This document shows, in pieces, positions 35,253-44,432 of a stretch of DNA of 64,000 nucleotides. Origin of the DNA: Heyndrickxia camelliae (GTDB taxonomy: Bacteria; Bacillota; Bacilli; Bacillales; Bacillaceae_C); the NCBI RefSeq assembly GCF_002844575.1, contig NZ_PIQO01000002.1, positions 248,001 through 312,000 on the forward strand, in the 5' to 3' direction. The notes below the pieces were generated by a model that worked only from the letters and a program-made list of their open reading frames with translations, was not told the origin of the DNA and searched no databases. The translations under genes were made by a program, and so were the position numbers. Position 1 is the first letter of the stretch. The number at the start of each line of letters is the position of its first letter.

Positions 35253-36800
35253 TTACTTCCAACCCATATCAAAAACTTGCATACTTTCGTCCACTTTTGG
35301 CTTGAAATCCAGATTTTTATTCACAGCATAAAGATCAGCTTGTTGCCAAAGTGGAACCCATGCAGCTTGGTCCACCAATAATTGTTGAATTTCGCCAAAT
35401 GCTTGCTTTCTTTTATCCTGATTAAAAATAGGAATGGCTTTTTGAATTGCCTTTTCCACTTCTGAGTCATAAAAGCCACTGTATGGAGCATCCTTCATAA
35501 AAAGATTTTGAATCGTGGACTGTGCATCAAATGTAGGTCCCCATCCTAAAATAAACATATCCCCTGCCTTACGTTGTTGAATTTTAGTTAGATGATTTCC
35601 CCACTCATTCACCTGCACTTTCACATCGATACCAATTCTTTTTAGTTGTGCTGCAATTGCTTGGGCAACTTGTGAATCCATTGGATATCGCCCATTCGGT
35701 GTATCAAGTGTTAGTTTTAAATCTTTTGGATCATATCCCGCTTCCTTCAAAAGCTCTTTTGCCTTATCAGGATTGTATCCATAGTCTTTTGTTTCTACGT
35801 AATCGGCATTTATTTTCGATAATGGACCAGTCATCTTTGTGCCATTACCGTTTAAGACTGTTTTTAATAGCTCATCTACGTCTACAGCGTAATTAATCGC
35901 TTGACGCACCTTTTGATTTTGTAAAGGTCCTTTATGAAGTGTATTTAAGGCTAAATAATTTACACGTGATGAACCGATACTTTCCACTTTAGAATTTTCG
36001 TTATTTTTCACATTATCAAGGGAATCGACAGGTATGTTCTTAAATAAATCGATTTCTCCACTTAAGAATGCAGAAAGCCTGCTGCTGAATTCTGGAATGT
36101 AACGGAAAGTAGCTTCCTTAATAGAAGGTTTTCCTTTCCAATAGTCATCATTTGCAATTAATGTTAGATGGTCATCGCGAACCCATTCTTTTACTTTATA
36201 AGGACCTGTTCCAACTGGGTTTTTGGCTGCCTCTTCCAATCCAAGCTTTTTCACATTACCAGGATCCATAATAAGCAAGTCATCAGCAATTCTTGCAATC
36301 ATCGTCGGAAAAGGTTTAGAGGTAATAATTTGTACTTTATCATCAGCGATTACCTTCACTTCTTTAATATCCGCCCATCTGGATAAGTAAGTGGAATTGT
36401 TTTTCTTATCAAGGATATAATCGATATTAAATTTCACAGCCTCTGCATTAAAAGGGTCACCGTTTTGAAACTTTACATCTTTCCTTAAGGTGATTTCCCA
36501 TGTATATTCATCAATATTTTTCCATTCTGTTGCTAATGCAGGCTCGAATCCGCCTGTTTCAGGATTTCTTTTAATCAAAGGGTCGTAAATATTTCTAATT
36601 TGTACATCGGTAATATAGTTGACATCCGTATTAGCTAACAAGGTTGCTGCATCCGCTTCTATACCAATAACAACATTATTTTTTTTACTGCTCTTTCCTC
36701 CACTGCTTTTGGATTCTTCATCTCCGGCAGTTCCCGCGGTACAAGCTGTTGTAAAGATTACTAACAACATTAAAAACGGCAAAAGCATTTTTTTATGCAC
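35253..36800 (-). CDS. ABC transporter substrate-binding lipoprotein, family 5
   Basis: A 515-residue extracytoplasmic solute-binding protein of the DppA/OppA family. The signal peptide ends at a lipobox with Cys20 (IFTTAC). The core carries YEWEITLRKDVKFQNGDP-like family motifs (WEITLRKDVKFQNGDPFNAE, shortened) and VRQAINYAVDVDELL. The start is GTG, 6 nt after GGGGG. It is the first gene of a six-gene operon: binding protein, two permeases, two ATPases and a creatinase-like enzyme. The ligand could be a peptide or a small amide. A perfect palindrome lies 68 bp upstream. Confidence 0.92.
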   Translation of the reverse strand: MHKKMLLPFLMLLVIFTTACTAGTAGDEESKSSGGKSSKKNNVVIGIEADAATLLANTDVNYITDVQIRNIYDPLIKRNPETGGFEPALATEWKNIDEYTWEITLRKDVKFQNGDPFNAEAVKFNIDYILDKKNNSTYLSRWADIKEVKVIADDKVQIITSKPFPTMIARIADDLLIMDPGNVKKLGLEEAAKNPVGTGPYKVKEWVRDDHLTLIANDDYWKGKPSIKEATFRYIPEFSSRLSAFLSGEIDLFKNIPVDSLDNVKNNENSKVESIGSSRVNYLALNTLHKGPLQNQKVRQAINYAVDVDELLKTVLNGNGTKMTGPLSKINADYVETKDYGYNPDKAKELLKEAGYDPKDLKLTLDTPNGRYPMDSQVAQAIAAQLKRIGIDVKVQVNEWGNHLTKIQQRKAGDMFILGWGPTFDAQSTIQNLFMKDAPYSGFYDSEVEKAIQKAIPIFNQDKRKQAFGEIQQLLVDQAAWVPLWQQADLYAVNKNLDFKPKVDESMQVFDMGWK

Positions 36801-36867
36801 AAAAATCCCCCTTATTAATAGTATTTTATTGCTTTCATCTGTCTTCTCTTTGATGCTTTATAAGAAT

Positions 36868-36887
36868 TTCACTAATAAATTAGTGAA
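36868..36887. promoter_or_regulatory. Candidate operator palindrome of the peptide-type ABC operon
   Basis: TTCACTAATAAATTAGTGAA is a perfect inverted repeat (9-bp arms, 2-bp spacer) located between the MarR gene and the binding-protein gene. Its size and position suit a MarR dimer. Confidence 0.6.
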
Positions 36888-36902
36888 TAAATCACGCAAA
36901 CG

Positions 36903-36951
36903 AAAAGAGGAAAACTACGATGGTTTTTTCTTTGGGGGATTTGCCTCTTTT
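36903..36951 (-). terminator. Hairpin after the MarR gene
   Basis: AAAAGAGG and CCTCTTTT arms with a long, partly paired loop, 10 bp past the MarR stop on the minus strand. Confidence 0.55.
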
Positions 36952-36960
36952 ATTCAGTTG

Positions 36961-37404
36961 TTAAATCTGATTTTCATAGTCTTTTAAAATACTCTCAATC
37001 TTTGTCATAGATTGAACAAGCTCATCCAGTTTTTCAACAGGAATTTTTTCTATCATGCTACGGGTAATGTCATTGGAGGAGCTTATTAATAAATTTAATT
37101 CTTTCAATCCATAGTCTGTAATATGTAAATAAGAAATTCTTTTATCTTCAATTGATACCTGTTTAGTTATGAGCATTCCCTCATCAAACCTTTTTAATAT
37201 TCTACTTAAGTAGCCTTTATCCAGTTTGAAATAATCCCTTAAATACACGGCAGTGCAATTCTCCTTGATACTAATCTCATACAAAATTTGCGCCTCTATT
37301 GAGGAATACTTCGTTTGATCCGTATATTGATTATTAACCCCGATAATTCTCGTGTAAAACCGATTAAAATGTCGGATAATTTCTGTATAGTCACTTAATT
37401 GCAA
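36961..37404 (-). CDS. MarR-family regulator, probably of the peptide-type ABC operon
   Basis: A 147-residue winged-helix protein. LRDYFKLDKGYLSRILKRFDE is the recognition helix region and VSIEDKRISYLHITDYG the wing. The first residues are hydrophobic and helical, as in the dimerising part of MarR proteins. The start is TTG after AAGGGTGAT. It lies upstream of, and on the same strand as, the ABC operon, with a perfect palindrome in between, so local control is likely. Confidence 0.88.
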   Translation of the reverse strand: MQLSDYTEIIRHFNRFYTRIIGVNNQYTDQTKYSSIEAQILYEISIKENCTAVYLRDYFKLDKGYLSRILKRFDEGMLITKQVSIEDKRISYLHITDYGLKELNLLISSSNDITRSMIEKIPVEKLDELVQSMTKIESILKDYENQI

Positions 37405-37927
37405 ATAATCACCCTTTTCTAAATTTACTTAAATATAAATCCATCGGTTGCCTTTGTCAACCTTTTTTATATTAAATTTTTTAAGGAAATTTATTACACA
37501 GAAATATATATAAGAAGTAGATTTATTAAAGAAGCGGCGAATGGATGAATCCAAGTAGAAAATTACAGAATTAATAATTGTTTTATGGAGGTGTATAGAT
37601 TAGTATAACGGCAACTTTGAAAATCAATATTATATGAATGGATTTAAAGCAACCACATATATTCACGCCCAGTGGTACTGTCAAAAGAAATGAAGCAAAC
37701 AGGTTCCAGTCTTAGAAGAAAAATATGCTAATTAAAAATTTTATTAAGCTATTTGAATAACTTATGGCAAATCTAATTTTTTCCATTATTACTGTAGTGT
37801 TCTTTTTTTTCAATAAATATTTATATAGGAAAATCAATCCATAGTAAAGCGTAGAAAATATACCAATATCGAAAAAACATGGTATAGAATCCTAACACTT
37901 GGAAAGATTATCACCGAGGTGATATGA
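37405..37927. other. Spacer with no recognised gene
   Basis: AT-rich. A short plus-strand stretch near 37610-37730 (YYMNGFKATTYIHAQWYCQKK in part) is interrupted by stops and has no family I can name. GAGGTGAT at 37917-37924 is the ribosome site of the next gene. Confidence 0.5.
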
Positions 37928-38350
37928 ATGAAAAAGGCAACCATACTATTCCTTTTTATCTTATTAATCGGCAATGCTTCCTTTGTTTCTGCTCAAATAC
38001 CTAATCAAAAGGAACTGAACGAAATTCAAGAAACAAATCCAAGTGTTTTTATTCACATTGTTACACCCGAGGTAGCGAAGGCTGTAAAAAAGGAACACGG
38101 TGAACAAGTAAAATGGAAAACGGAAGGAATTACAAAAATATCTGTTCATAATGATCATACAGTGAAGCCTTTAAGACGCTGGTATGAAGTATCAATGAAA
38201 GTCGCGATTCAAGAACCAAACTCCAATGAAAAGCATACCGACTTGGTTATTTCCAAGATAATAACAAAAGAAGACTTAATGAAAATGAAGCAAGTAGAAG
38301 ACGTAGATGCTTTTGTTACGGTGTTGGAGTATGAGCATAATGTGAAGTGA
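37928..38350 (+). CDS. Small exported protein of unknown function
   Basis: A 140-residue protein with a clear signal peptide (MKKATILFLFILLIGNASFVSA, cleavage likely after the last A). The mature part is about 117 residues, charged, with alternating strands (KWKTEGITKISVHND, RWYEVSMKVAIQ, DLVISKIITKEDLM), reminiscent of small DUF3888-like exported proteins, but I do not assign a family firmly. GAGGTGATATGA precedes the ATG. It stands alone, and its TGA is part of a hairpin of the REP-like type. Confidence 0.75.
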   Translation: MKKATILFLFILLIGNASFVSAQIPNQKELNEIQETNPSVFIHIVTPEVAKAVKKEHGEQVKWKTEGITKISVHNDHTVKPLRRWYEVSMKVAIQEPNSNEKHTDLVISKIITKEDLMKMKQVEDVDAFVTVLEYEHNVK

Positions 38351-38373
38351 GACGAGGTGCTTGTCCTCGTCTC
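38349..38373. repeat. REP-like hairpin overlapping a stop codon
   Basis: GAGACGAGG, loop TGCTTGT, CCTCGTCTC: perfect arms. The first two bases are the last two of the TGA stop. It may act as the transcription terminator of the exported-protein gene. Confidence 0.75.
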
Positions 38374-38470
38374 TATTTATTATCTTTAATATTTTCCCCG
38401 TCTGGAGAGAATGTATGAAGATTGCCCAATCTCCTACAAGCATGAATGAAAAATTTCCATTTACAACCAC

Positions 38471-38502
38471 TATAATGTATCATAATATTATATTACATTA
38501 TA
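38471..38502. promoter_or_regulatory. Candidate FrlR operator upstream of frlR
   Basis: TATAATGTA (38471-38479) and TACATTATA (38494-38502) are perfect inverted arms around an inner ATAATATTAT palindrome, 20 bp before the frlR start. This suits autoregulation by a GntR/HutC dimer. Confidence 0.55.
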
Positions 38503-38521
38503 ATGATTCGAGGTATATTAA

Positions 38522-39244
38522 ATGAAATTGAATAGTTCCAGTTCGCTTCCTCTATATTTTCAGTTGAAACAAAATATCAAGGAAGCCATTGACAGTAATG
38601 TATATAAGCCAGGAAAAAAGATCCCGAATGAGACAGAATTATGTGAACACTACGGTGTAAGCAGAATTACTGTGAGAAGAGCACTTCAAGAACTAGTGGA
38701 CGAAGGTCTCTTAGAAAGAAAGCAAGGAAAAGGGACATTTGTCAGTGCGACCAAGATAACAAGAGAACTTATTACCGTGGATGGATTTACCGATTATATT
38801 AAAAGAATAGGCAAAAACCCCTCTACTCGAATTATCCTCAGCGAAGAAGTACCTGCTACAAAAGTAGAAGCAGAAAAACTCAATGTAAAAGAAGGATCCC
38901 CCTTGCTAAAACTAGTTCGAGTAATGGGAATTGAGGAACAACCTCTTGTCATCGACGTTGCTCATTATTCTTTAGAAAGATTTCCCGATTTACCAAGTTT
39001 TGTGTATAAATATAAATCTACGTATGATGTTCTAAAAAATATTTATGGTGTGGTCAACGGCTCTAGTGAGAAGATTCTTACAGTAAGTTTTGCAACAATG
39101 GAAGAGGCTAATTATTTGGAATGCGAGTCAGGAGAACCATTGTTTAATATTGATAAAATTTTATGGGATAGCAATGGTTCTCCTATTCATATATCAAACT
39201 ATAAAATTCCCACAGCACGTGCAGCATTTTCAATTACTACTTAA
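38522..39244 (+). CDS. frlR: GntR/HutC-family regulator of the fructosamine operon
   Basis: A 240-residue regulator: GntR winged helix (residues 5-75, with ETELCEHYGVSRITVRRALQEL) followed by a UTRA effector domain (about 90-235). UTRA domains bind sugar phosphates or related metabolites. It is convergent with frlD at the end of frlBONMD, the same neighbourhood as frlR (yurK) in B. subtilis, and I name it on that basis. GAGGTATATTAA precedes the ATG. A strong inverted repeat lies just upstream and a weaker related one upstream of frlB. Confidence 0.85.
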   Translation: MKLNSSSSLPLYFQLKQNIKEAIDSNVYKPGKKIPNETELCEHYGVSRITVRRALQELVDEGLLERKQGKGTFVSATKITRELITVDGFTDYIKRIGKNPSTRIILSEEVPATKVEAEKLNVKEGSPLLKLVRVMGIEEQPLVIDVAHYSLERFPDLPSFVYKYKSTYDVLKNIYGVVNGSSEKILTVSFATMEEANYLECESGEPLFNIDKILWDSNGSPIHISNYKIPTARAAFSITT

Positions 39245-39283
39245 TTCAGGAGGAGTCCACTGTTTGTGCTAAACATAGACAAT

Positions 39284-39312
39284 AAAAAAGCGGGAGAAAT
39301 CTCCTGCTTCTT
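39284..39312. terminator. Bidirectional terminator between frlR and frlD
   Basis: AAGCGGGAG, AAAT loop, CTCCTGCTT with one G.T pair, flanked by an A run on the left and T-rich sequence on the right. Confidence 0.8.
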
Positions 39313-39324
39313 TGCCATAACTGT

Positions 39325-40161
39325 TTATTTAGAAAAAAGCTTACTATCCATTTTCTTACCATAGCCAAATGCACCATTTACCTCGCATGTACGAGAGGCT
39401 CTATGTGAGGCATATTCTAATGCATCCTGGATGGATTGATTATCTAAATAACTTGTTAAAAATCCTGCTATAAAAGAATCCCCAGCACCTAAAGTATCAA
39501 TTACATTAGCTTCCACTATACCCTTTTCATAAATCTCTCCTTTATGCGACATCATAACACCAGTTGAACCTCTAGTAACCACAACATATGGAGTTCCTAA
39601 AGAATGTATCTCCTCACACAACTCTTTTATTTCTATTTCACTGAGATGACTTCCTGATAAAAAGGCAAAGGTTATATGTGGACAAACTTGTTTCAAGATT
39701 TCTTGATCATAGTGATTGGAAAAGTCGAATGACAGTTGGATCGATTCTTTTAACGTTTCAAGATCATGTTCCAGACTGCTGTAGATACTCGTGTGCAAAA
39801 CATCGTACTGCTTAATAAGTTGATAGTCTTCTTCAGTTAATCGAATTTTTAACATTGATTGAATGCCGCCCTTATTCGATCCAACAAAGATCCTATCCCC
39901 ATCCTCATTTAAATCTACATAGGCTTTGCCACTTTCCCCACAGGCTCGTCGAATTCGACTGATATCCACATTATTTTTCTCTAATGAATCGATGATATGG
40001 TCCCCAGCATCATCATTGCCAATAATTCCAATAAATGCGGTATGCTCTGCACCACTATGCTTTGCTAATACTGCAACATTTAGGGCATTCCCTCCAGGAA
40101 ACATTTCATTTCGCTCTTTATATATATCCACAACATTATCTCCAATGGCTATTAGTCTCAA
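39325..40161 (-). CDS. frlD: Fructosamine (fructoselysine) 6-kinase, PfkB family
   Basis: A 278-residue ribokinase-type sugar kinase. It has the sugar-site region FPGGNALNVAVLAKHSG, GIIGNDDAGDHI, and the catalytic anion-hole motif DTLGAGDSFIAGFL with the base aspartate. FrlD phosphorylates Amadori products at O6 so that FrlB can split them. The start is TTG after AAGGAGTG. It is the last gene of frlBONMD and lies 16 bp after frlM. Gene order is as in B. subtilis. Confidence 0.92.
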   Translation of the reverse strand: MRLIAIGDNVVDIYKERNEMFPGGNALNVAVLAKHSGAEHTAFIGIIGNDDAGDHIIDSLEKNNVDISRIRRACGESGKAYVDLNEDGDRIFVGSNKGGIQSMLKIRLTEEDYQLIKQYDVLHTSIYSSLEHDLETLKESIQLSFDFSNHYDQEILKQVCPHITFAFLSGSHLSEIEIKELCEEIHSLGTPYVVVTRGSTGVMMSHKGEIYEKGIVEANVIDTLGAGDSFIAGFLTSYLDNQSIQDALEYASHRASRTCEVNGAFGYGKKMDSKLFSK

Positions 40162-40177
40162 TATTTTTCCACTCCTT

Positions 40178-41065
40178 TTATCCTTTTACACTGCCAGACG
40201 TTAGTCCACGTACAAAGAACTTTTGCATACATAAGAACAATAAAATAATGGGGATTGCTGAAATCATTAATCCCGCTAATAATACTCCCCAATTCGTTTG
40301 TAATGCATCGCGAAATTGCATTAGCCCAGCTGGAATCGTTTTCAAAGATTCTGAATCAACAAAGATTAAGGCAAACAAAAACTCATTCCAAGTAAAATAA
40401 GCTGTTAAGACGGTTGCCGTCACCATAATAGGCAGATTAAGAGGAACAAAGATTTTTATAAAAATTTTCCATGTACCACACCCATCTAAAAAAGCAGATT
40501 CCTCTAAATCTTTTGGGACCTCAAGAAAAGCAGATCTTATTAACAACACGGTAATTGGAATACGATATGCAACATACGGCAAAATCATTGCCAAATAGGT
40601 ATCATGAATTCCGAGTGCTTGGATTAATTTATATAATGGAATAAGACTAACCTGTGGTGAGAGCATCATACCGCCAATGCAAAAAATCAAAAGTAGATTT
40701 TTCCCTTTAAATTCAAATCTGGATAATCCATAAGCACCTAATGCACTGATGGACACCGTTAATAGGCAAGTAGCAGCAGTTACAATCAAGCTATTAACAA
40801 AATAACTAGATATCCCAGTATCCCACGCTTCTATATAATTGGAAAACAACCATTTTTCCGGTAACGCCCAACTACTTCCAAAGATTTCATCTGTCGATTT
40901 AAAAGAATTAATCACCATCCAAAAAAGAGGATAGGCAATAATAATAAAATATACAAATAATAAAATATAGACTGGTGAGGCCATCAGAATGGTCTTTCGA
41001 TTCTTTTTATGTTTTCGGTTTAATGGGATAGTTTCATATTTTATAACTTGTTCATTAGCCTCCAT
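40178..41065 (-). CDS. frlM: Fructosamine ABC transporter permease
   Basis: A 295-residue CUT1-type sugar permease with six transmembrane segments and the EAA loop DLEESAFLDGCGTWKIFIKI in part. The first ATG (41074) sits directly on GGAAAGG, so the ATG at 41065, 9 nt away and just after the frlN stop, is the likely start. It forms the channel with FrlN. No ATPase gene is in the cluster; in B. subtilis such carriers use the shared ATPase MsmX or a separately encoded one. Confidence 0.92.
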   Translation of the reverse strand: MEANEQVIKYETIPLNRKHKKNRKTILMASPVYILLFVYFIIIAYPLFWMVINSFKSTDEIFGSSWALPEKWLFSNYIEAWDTGISSYFVNSLIVTAATCLLTVSISALGAYGLSRFEFKGKNLLLIFCIGGMMLSPQVSLIPLYKLIQALGIHDTYLAMILPYVAYRIPITVLLIRSAFLEVPKDLEESAFLDGCGTWKIFIKIFVPLNLPIMVTATVLTAYFTWNEFLFALIFVDSESLKTIPAGLMQFRDALQTNWGVLLAGLMISAIPIILLFLCMQKFFVRGLTSGSVKG

Positions 41066-41066
41066 C

Positions 41067-41951
41067 TTAACCATCCTTTCCAGTTCTAAATAATTTCATT
41101 TGAATAACAGATATCATTAATGTCAAGATTAAAATAACGGTGGCAATCGTAGATGCATACCCCATCTTGTCCTCAAAAAACGCAGAATGATATAGCAAGG
41201 TTCCTAAGACATCACTGGAGTTTCCCGGTCCTCCTCCGGTTAGAATATATGGTTCATTAAAAACTGTAAAGGCACCGGTTAAGGTAATTAAGGTAGTAAC
41301 AAAGATCATTTCCTTCACTTGTGGGACTGTAATATTTAAAAATTTTCTGATTCCCCCAGCACCATCAATATCGGCCGCTTCATATAGCTCTTTTGGGATC
41401 CCTTGTATGGCAACAATAAAAAGCATCATAATATAACCAATACTTTGCCATTGAGAAACTGCAATAACGGCAAATATAGCCGTTTCCGATTCCCCTAGCC
41501 ATGCTCGCGTCCAATCCTCTAACCCTATTAAACTTAAAAAGTTGTTTAAAATACCTATTTGTGGGTCGTATATAAAGGTGAAAAGCAAGGCAATCACTGT
41601 TATAGAAATAACAACGGGCAGAAAAAAGACGGTGCGAAAAAAGCCAGATAACAGTCTGGTAATCGGTGCTTCCAGTATTGCAGCTAGTATAAGACCGCCA
41701 AACACTTGGCATACCACTGAAATGACAGCATAAAGAATATTGTTCTTTAATGCTATGTAAAACACTTTATCATGCAATAAATCAATAAAGTTTTGAAGCC
41801 CTACAAATGTTTTACTCGGTGAAAATGCTGAAAAATCAAAGAAGCTATAGCGTATGTTTTCCACAATAGGATAATAAACGAAAAACAGCAGGAAAAGTAA
41901 GCATGGTGCTAAATAAAGATATGGAGTTATTTTTCTCTTTCCATGAAGCAT
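41067..41951 (-). CDS. frlN: Fructosamine ABC transporter permease
   Basis: A 294-residue CUT1 permease. The N-terminus TPYLYLAPCLLFLLFFVYYP and the EAA loop ELYEAADIDGAGGIRKFLNI are typical of UgpA/MalF-like partners. GAGGTGAAAAGAA precedes the ATG. It follows a strong hairpin after frlO, and its stop is immediately followed by the frlM start. Confidence 0.93.
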   Translation of the reverse strand: MLHGKRKITPYLYLAPCLLFLLFFVYYPIVENIRYSFFDFSAFSPSKTFVGLQNFIDLLHDKVFYIALKNNILYAVISVVCQVFGGLILAAILEAPITRLLSGFFRTVFFLPVVISITVIALLFTFIYDPQIGILNNFLSLIGLEDWTRAWLGESETAIFAVIAVSQWQSIGYIMMLFIVAIQGIPKELYEAADIDGAGGIRKFLNITVPQVKEMIFVTTLITLTGAFTVFNEPYILTGGGPGNSSDVLGTLLYHSAFFEDKMGYASTIATVILILTLMISVIQMKLFRTGKDG

Positions 41952-41970
41952 TTCTTTTCACCTCGATTTG

Positions 41971-42004
41971 GAAAAAAGGTGGACAAACATCCACCTTTTT
42001 TATT
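41971..42004 (-). terminator. Strong hairpin between frlO and frlN
   Basis: AAAAAGGTGGA, loop TGTTTG, TCCACCTTTTTT on the minus strand, immediately after the frlO stop. It is expected to cut most transcripts or protect the frlO 3' end, giving excess binding protein over permease. Confidence 0.88.
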
Positions 42005-43297
42005 TTATTTTGCAGATGATTGTTTTACCTCTTTTGCTGCTTTTTGAACTTCTTTCATGACTTCTTCAGGTGTCCTTTTACCATCTAACATAAGTTGTGC
42101 TCCTTTTAAGTAAGCATCCACGATGTTAATATCCAAATCCGTATCTAACCAAAGCGCAGTTCGGTTAGCATTCACAATTTGATCAACTGCCTTCTGCTGA
42201 AGTGGGGATGAATTTTGATCTGTAAGTGTGCCTTTCGTTGCACTATATTCATTTACTTCTTTCACTTGTTGGATTCCCTTTTCTTTAGAGGTTAAAAATT
42301 TTATAAATTCCATTGCTTCTTTAGGATGTTTAGTTTTAGAGGAAATCATAATTCCCTCCGGTGCTCCTGTAATAACATTAGGGTCTCCTTTCGCACCTTC
42401 GATTGCCGGCAATTTAAATACTCCTAGATCGTCCTTAAGGGTTGGTTCCACCATTCCAATTTCTGCATATTGCATGTAACATATAGCGGCTTTTCCACTT
42501 TTAAATAGTTGTCTTGCATACTCATGGTCTACCGCATTTACGCCTTTATTAAAGTATGGTTCTAATTCCTTAAATTTCTTAAGTGCTTCTACATAACCAG
42601 GATTCGAGAAATCTCCCTCGGGATTCTTCGGATCGTAATCAATTTTAATAACATCTTCAGGTACTAAGCGTTGATTTAACGTACCAATATAATGAGAAAT
42701 GGTCCATGGTGCCTTACTTCCAAAAGCTATTGGGGTAATATTGGCATCTTTAATTATTTGGAGGTCATCCATAAATTCAGTCCATGTCTTTGGTTCTTCC
42801 AAGTTTAATTGCTTAAATATTTTCTTATTATAGAAGAAGGATTTTCCATCCATGGACCATGGAACTCCATAGGTCTTCCCGTCTAAGGTGAAGGGGATAA
42901 ATTGGGATTGGATAATTTGGTCCGACCATTCCTTATCCTCTTTAATCATATCAGTCAAATCTAAAGCTTTTCCTGCCCGGGCAAAGTTATATGCAAATTC
43001 ACCGCTCCAGGAGAAAAAAATATCAGGCGGATTACTTGATCCTAATACGACACGAATTTTTTCCTTATAAGAGTCATTCAATACAGCTTCTGTCTTGATT
43101 TTAATATTGGGATGCTGTTTTTCGAATTCCTTGACAGCTTTTTCAAAGAAGGCTTTTTTAGGTTGCGTTGGCCAGCGATGAAAGAAATTAAGTTGGATTA
43201 CCTTCCCATCCCCTGAGGATGATGTTGAAGAGGAACATCCGACTAATACGGACATACATAAAACGAATATGGTAAACACCGTGAATAATTTTTTCAT
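42005..43297 (-). CDS. frlO: Fructosamine ABC transporter substrate-binding lipoprotein
   Basis: A 430-residue family 1 solute-binding protein. The signal peptide ends at lipobox LVGC with Cys21, followed by a serine-rich linker. The core shows the LNFFHRWPTQPKKAFFEK start, GVPWSMDGKSFFYNKKIF and CYMQYAEIGM patterns. It binds fructosamines such as fructoselysine outside the cell, by synteny with B. subtilis frlO. GGGGGGAGAAGG precedes the ATG. Second gene of the operon. Confidence 0.92.
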   Translation of the reverse strand: MKKLFTVFTIFVLCMSVLVGCSSSTSSSGDGKVIQLNFFHRWPTQPKKAFFEKAVKEFEKQHPNIKIKTEAVLNDSYKEKIRVVLGSSNPPDIFFSWSGEFAYNFARAGKALDLTDMIKEDKEWSDQIIQSQFIPFTLDGKTYGVPWSMDGKSFFYNKKIFKQLNLEEPKTWTEFMDDLQIIKDANITPIAFGSKAPWTISHYIGTLNQRLVPEDVIKIDYDPKNPEGDFSNPGYVEALKKFKELEPYFNKGVNAVDHEYARQLFKSGKAAICYMQYAEIGMVEPTLKDDLGVFKLPAIEGAKGDPNVITGAPEGIMISSKTKHPKEAMEFIKFLTSKEKGIQQVKEVNEYSATKGTLTDQNSSPLQQKAVDQIVNANRTALWLDTDLDINIVDAYLKGAQLMLDGKRTPEEVMKEVQKAAKEVKQSSAK

Positions 43298-43330
43298 TCC
43301 TTCTCCCCCCTATTTCAGCTAATAAAGATC

Positions 43331-43358
43331 CGGGAAAAGCGGATGCCCACTTTTCCCA
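43331..43358. repeat. REP-like hairpin between frlB and frlO
   Basis: GGGAAAAG and CTTTTCCC arms with a 10-nt loop (CGGATGCCCA). Its outer arms match the dispersed family, and it lies 10 bp after the frlB stop. Confidence 0.7.
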
Positions 43359-43367
43359 AATGAATGC

Positions 43368-44357
43368 TCAATATTCTACTTTCCACATATATCGACGCAA
43401 AGATAAAGGATGGTTCCGCTTCTCAGCTAACTTATCTGCATACTGGCGTAATACATAATTAAGTACTAACGGTGCGATATATCCTTTTACCTCCTCATCA
43501 ATATCGGATAGATCATATTCTTTCGCATCGAGAACCGTTAATTTTTCTCCATATTTCTTGGAGAATGATAAAGCGCGTTCCTCAAGATGTCTTGTCTCAT
43601 CGAGACCAAGCAAGATAATAAATGGAGTCTCCTTATCGAGAATTTCAAAAGGTCCGTGGAAATACTCCCCTGCATGGATGGCATGAGAATGAATCCATTG
43701 CATTTCCATTAAAATACAGATTGCAAAGGAATATGCTACACCATAATTGGCACCGCTTGCCATTGTATAAATAATTTTTTCATCTTGATGTTTTTCAGCA
43801 AACTCGTGCGCAGCAGCTGCTGTGTGCTTTAAAACTCTATTATAGGTAGATTGTAATTTTTCTAGATTTTTCTCGATTCTTTCATATTTGTCGTTGTTCT
43901 CTACTAAATTCAACACTCCAAAAACTAGCTGATACATAACAGAATAATTAGTTGCGAAAGCATCTGCCTCTTTACCCCATTCATATTTCAAAAAGACGTC
44001 GGATTCTTTCGCTAAAGGAGATTCAGGTTCATTGGTTAATGATATTGCCAGTGCACCTTTGGATCGTGCAAATTTTGCAGATTCAACCGTTTCAGGAGTT
44101 GTACCTGAATGAGAGCATAGGATAACAAGTGAATTCACACCAAGTTTGACTGGATTTCGATAGATAAATTCATTAGAACTATAAAGATAGGAATCTATTC
44201 CTTTTGCCTCACGATCCATCACATATTTACTTGGATACATAAGTGCGGAAGATCCCCCACATGCCACAAAGAACACATTCTTAATATCTCTTTTATTAAC
44301 CTCTGCCAATGCCGTTTTAATTTGCGATTTTACCCCTACGTTAATTTCTGTTGTCAT
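43368..44357 (-). CDS. frlB: Fructosamine-6-phosphate deglycase, SIS family
   Basis: A 329-residue double SIS-domain protein related to GlmS isomerase domains. It has FFVACGGSSALMYPSKYVMD, LCSHSGTTPETVESAKFAR, and HAIHAGEYFHGPFEI, which holds the active-site glutamate and histidine, matching FrlB. It splits fructoselysine 6-phosphate into glucose 6-phosphate and lysine (or other amines). First gene of frlBONMD; AAGGAGG lies 7 nt before the ATG. An inverted repeat upstream may bind FrlR. Confidence 0.94.
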   Translation of the reverse strand: MTTEINVGVKSQIKTALAEVNKRDIKNVFFVACGGSSALMYPSKYVMDREAKGIDSYLYSSNEFIYRNPVKLGVNSLVILCSHSGTTPETVESAKFARSKGALAISLTNEPESPLAKESDVFLKYEWGKEADAFATNYSVMYQLVFGVLNLVENNDKYERIEKNLEKLQSTYNRVLKHTAAAAHEFAEKHQDEKIIYTMASGANYGVAYSFAICILMEMQWIHSHAIHAGEYFHGPFEILDKETPFIILLGLDETRHLEERALSFSKKYGEKLTVLDAKEYDLSDIDEEVKGYIAPLVLNYVLRQYADKLAEKRNHPLSLRRYMWKVEY

Positions 44358-44432
44358 AGTACAACCTCCTTATTTTTTATGTAGAAAGGTTAGTTTTAAA
44401 GCAACCCTCTCTAGATAACGTTATGCAATTTA

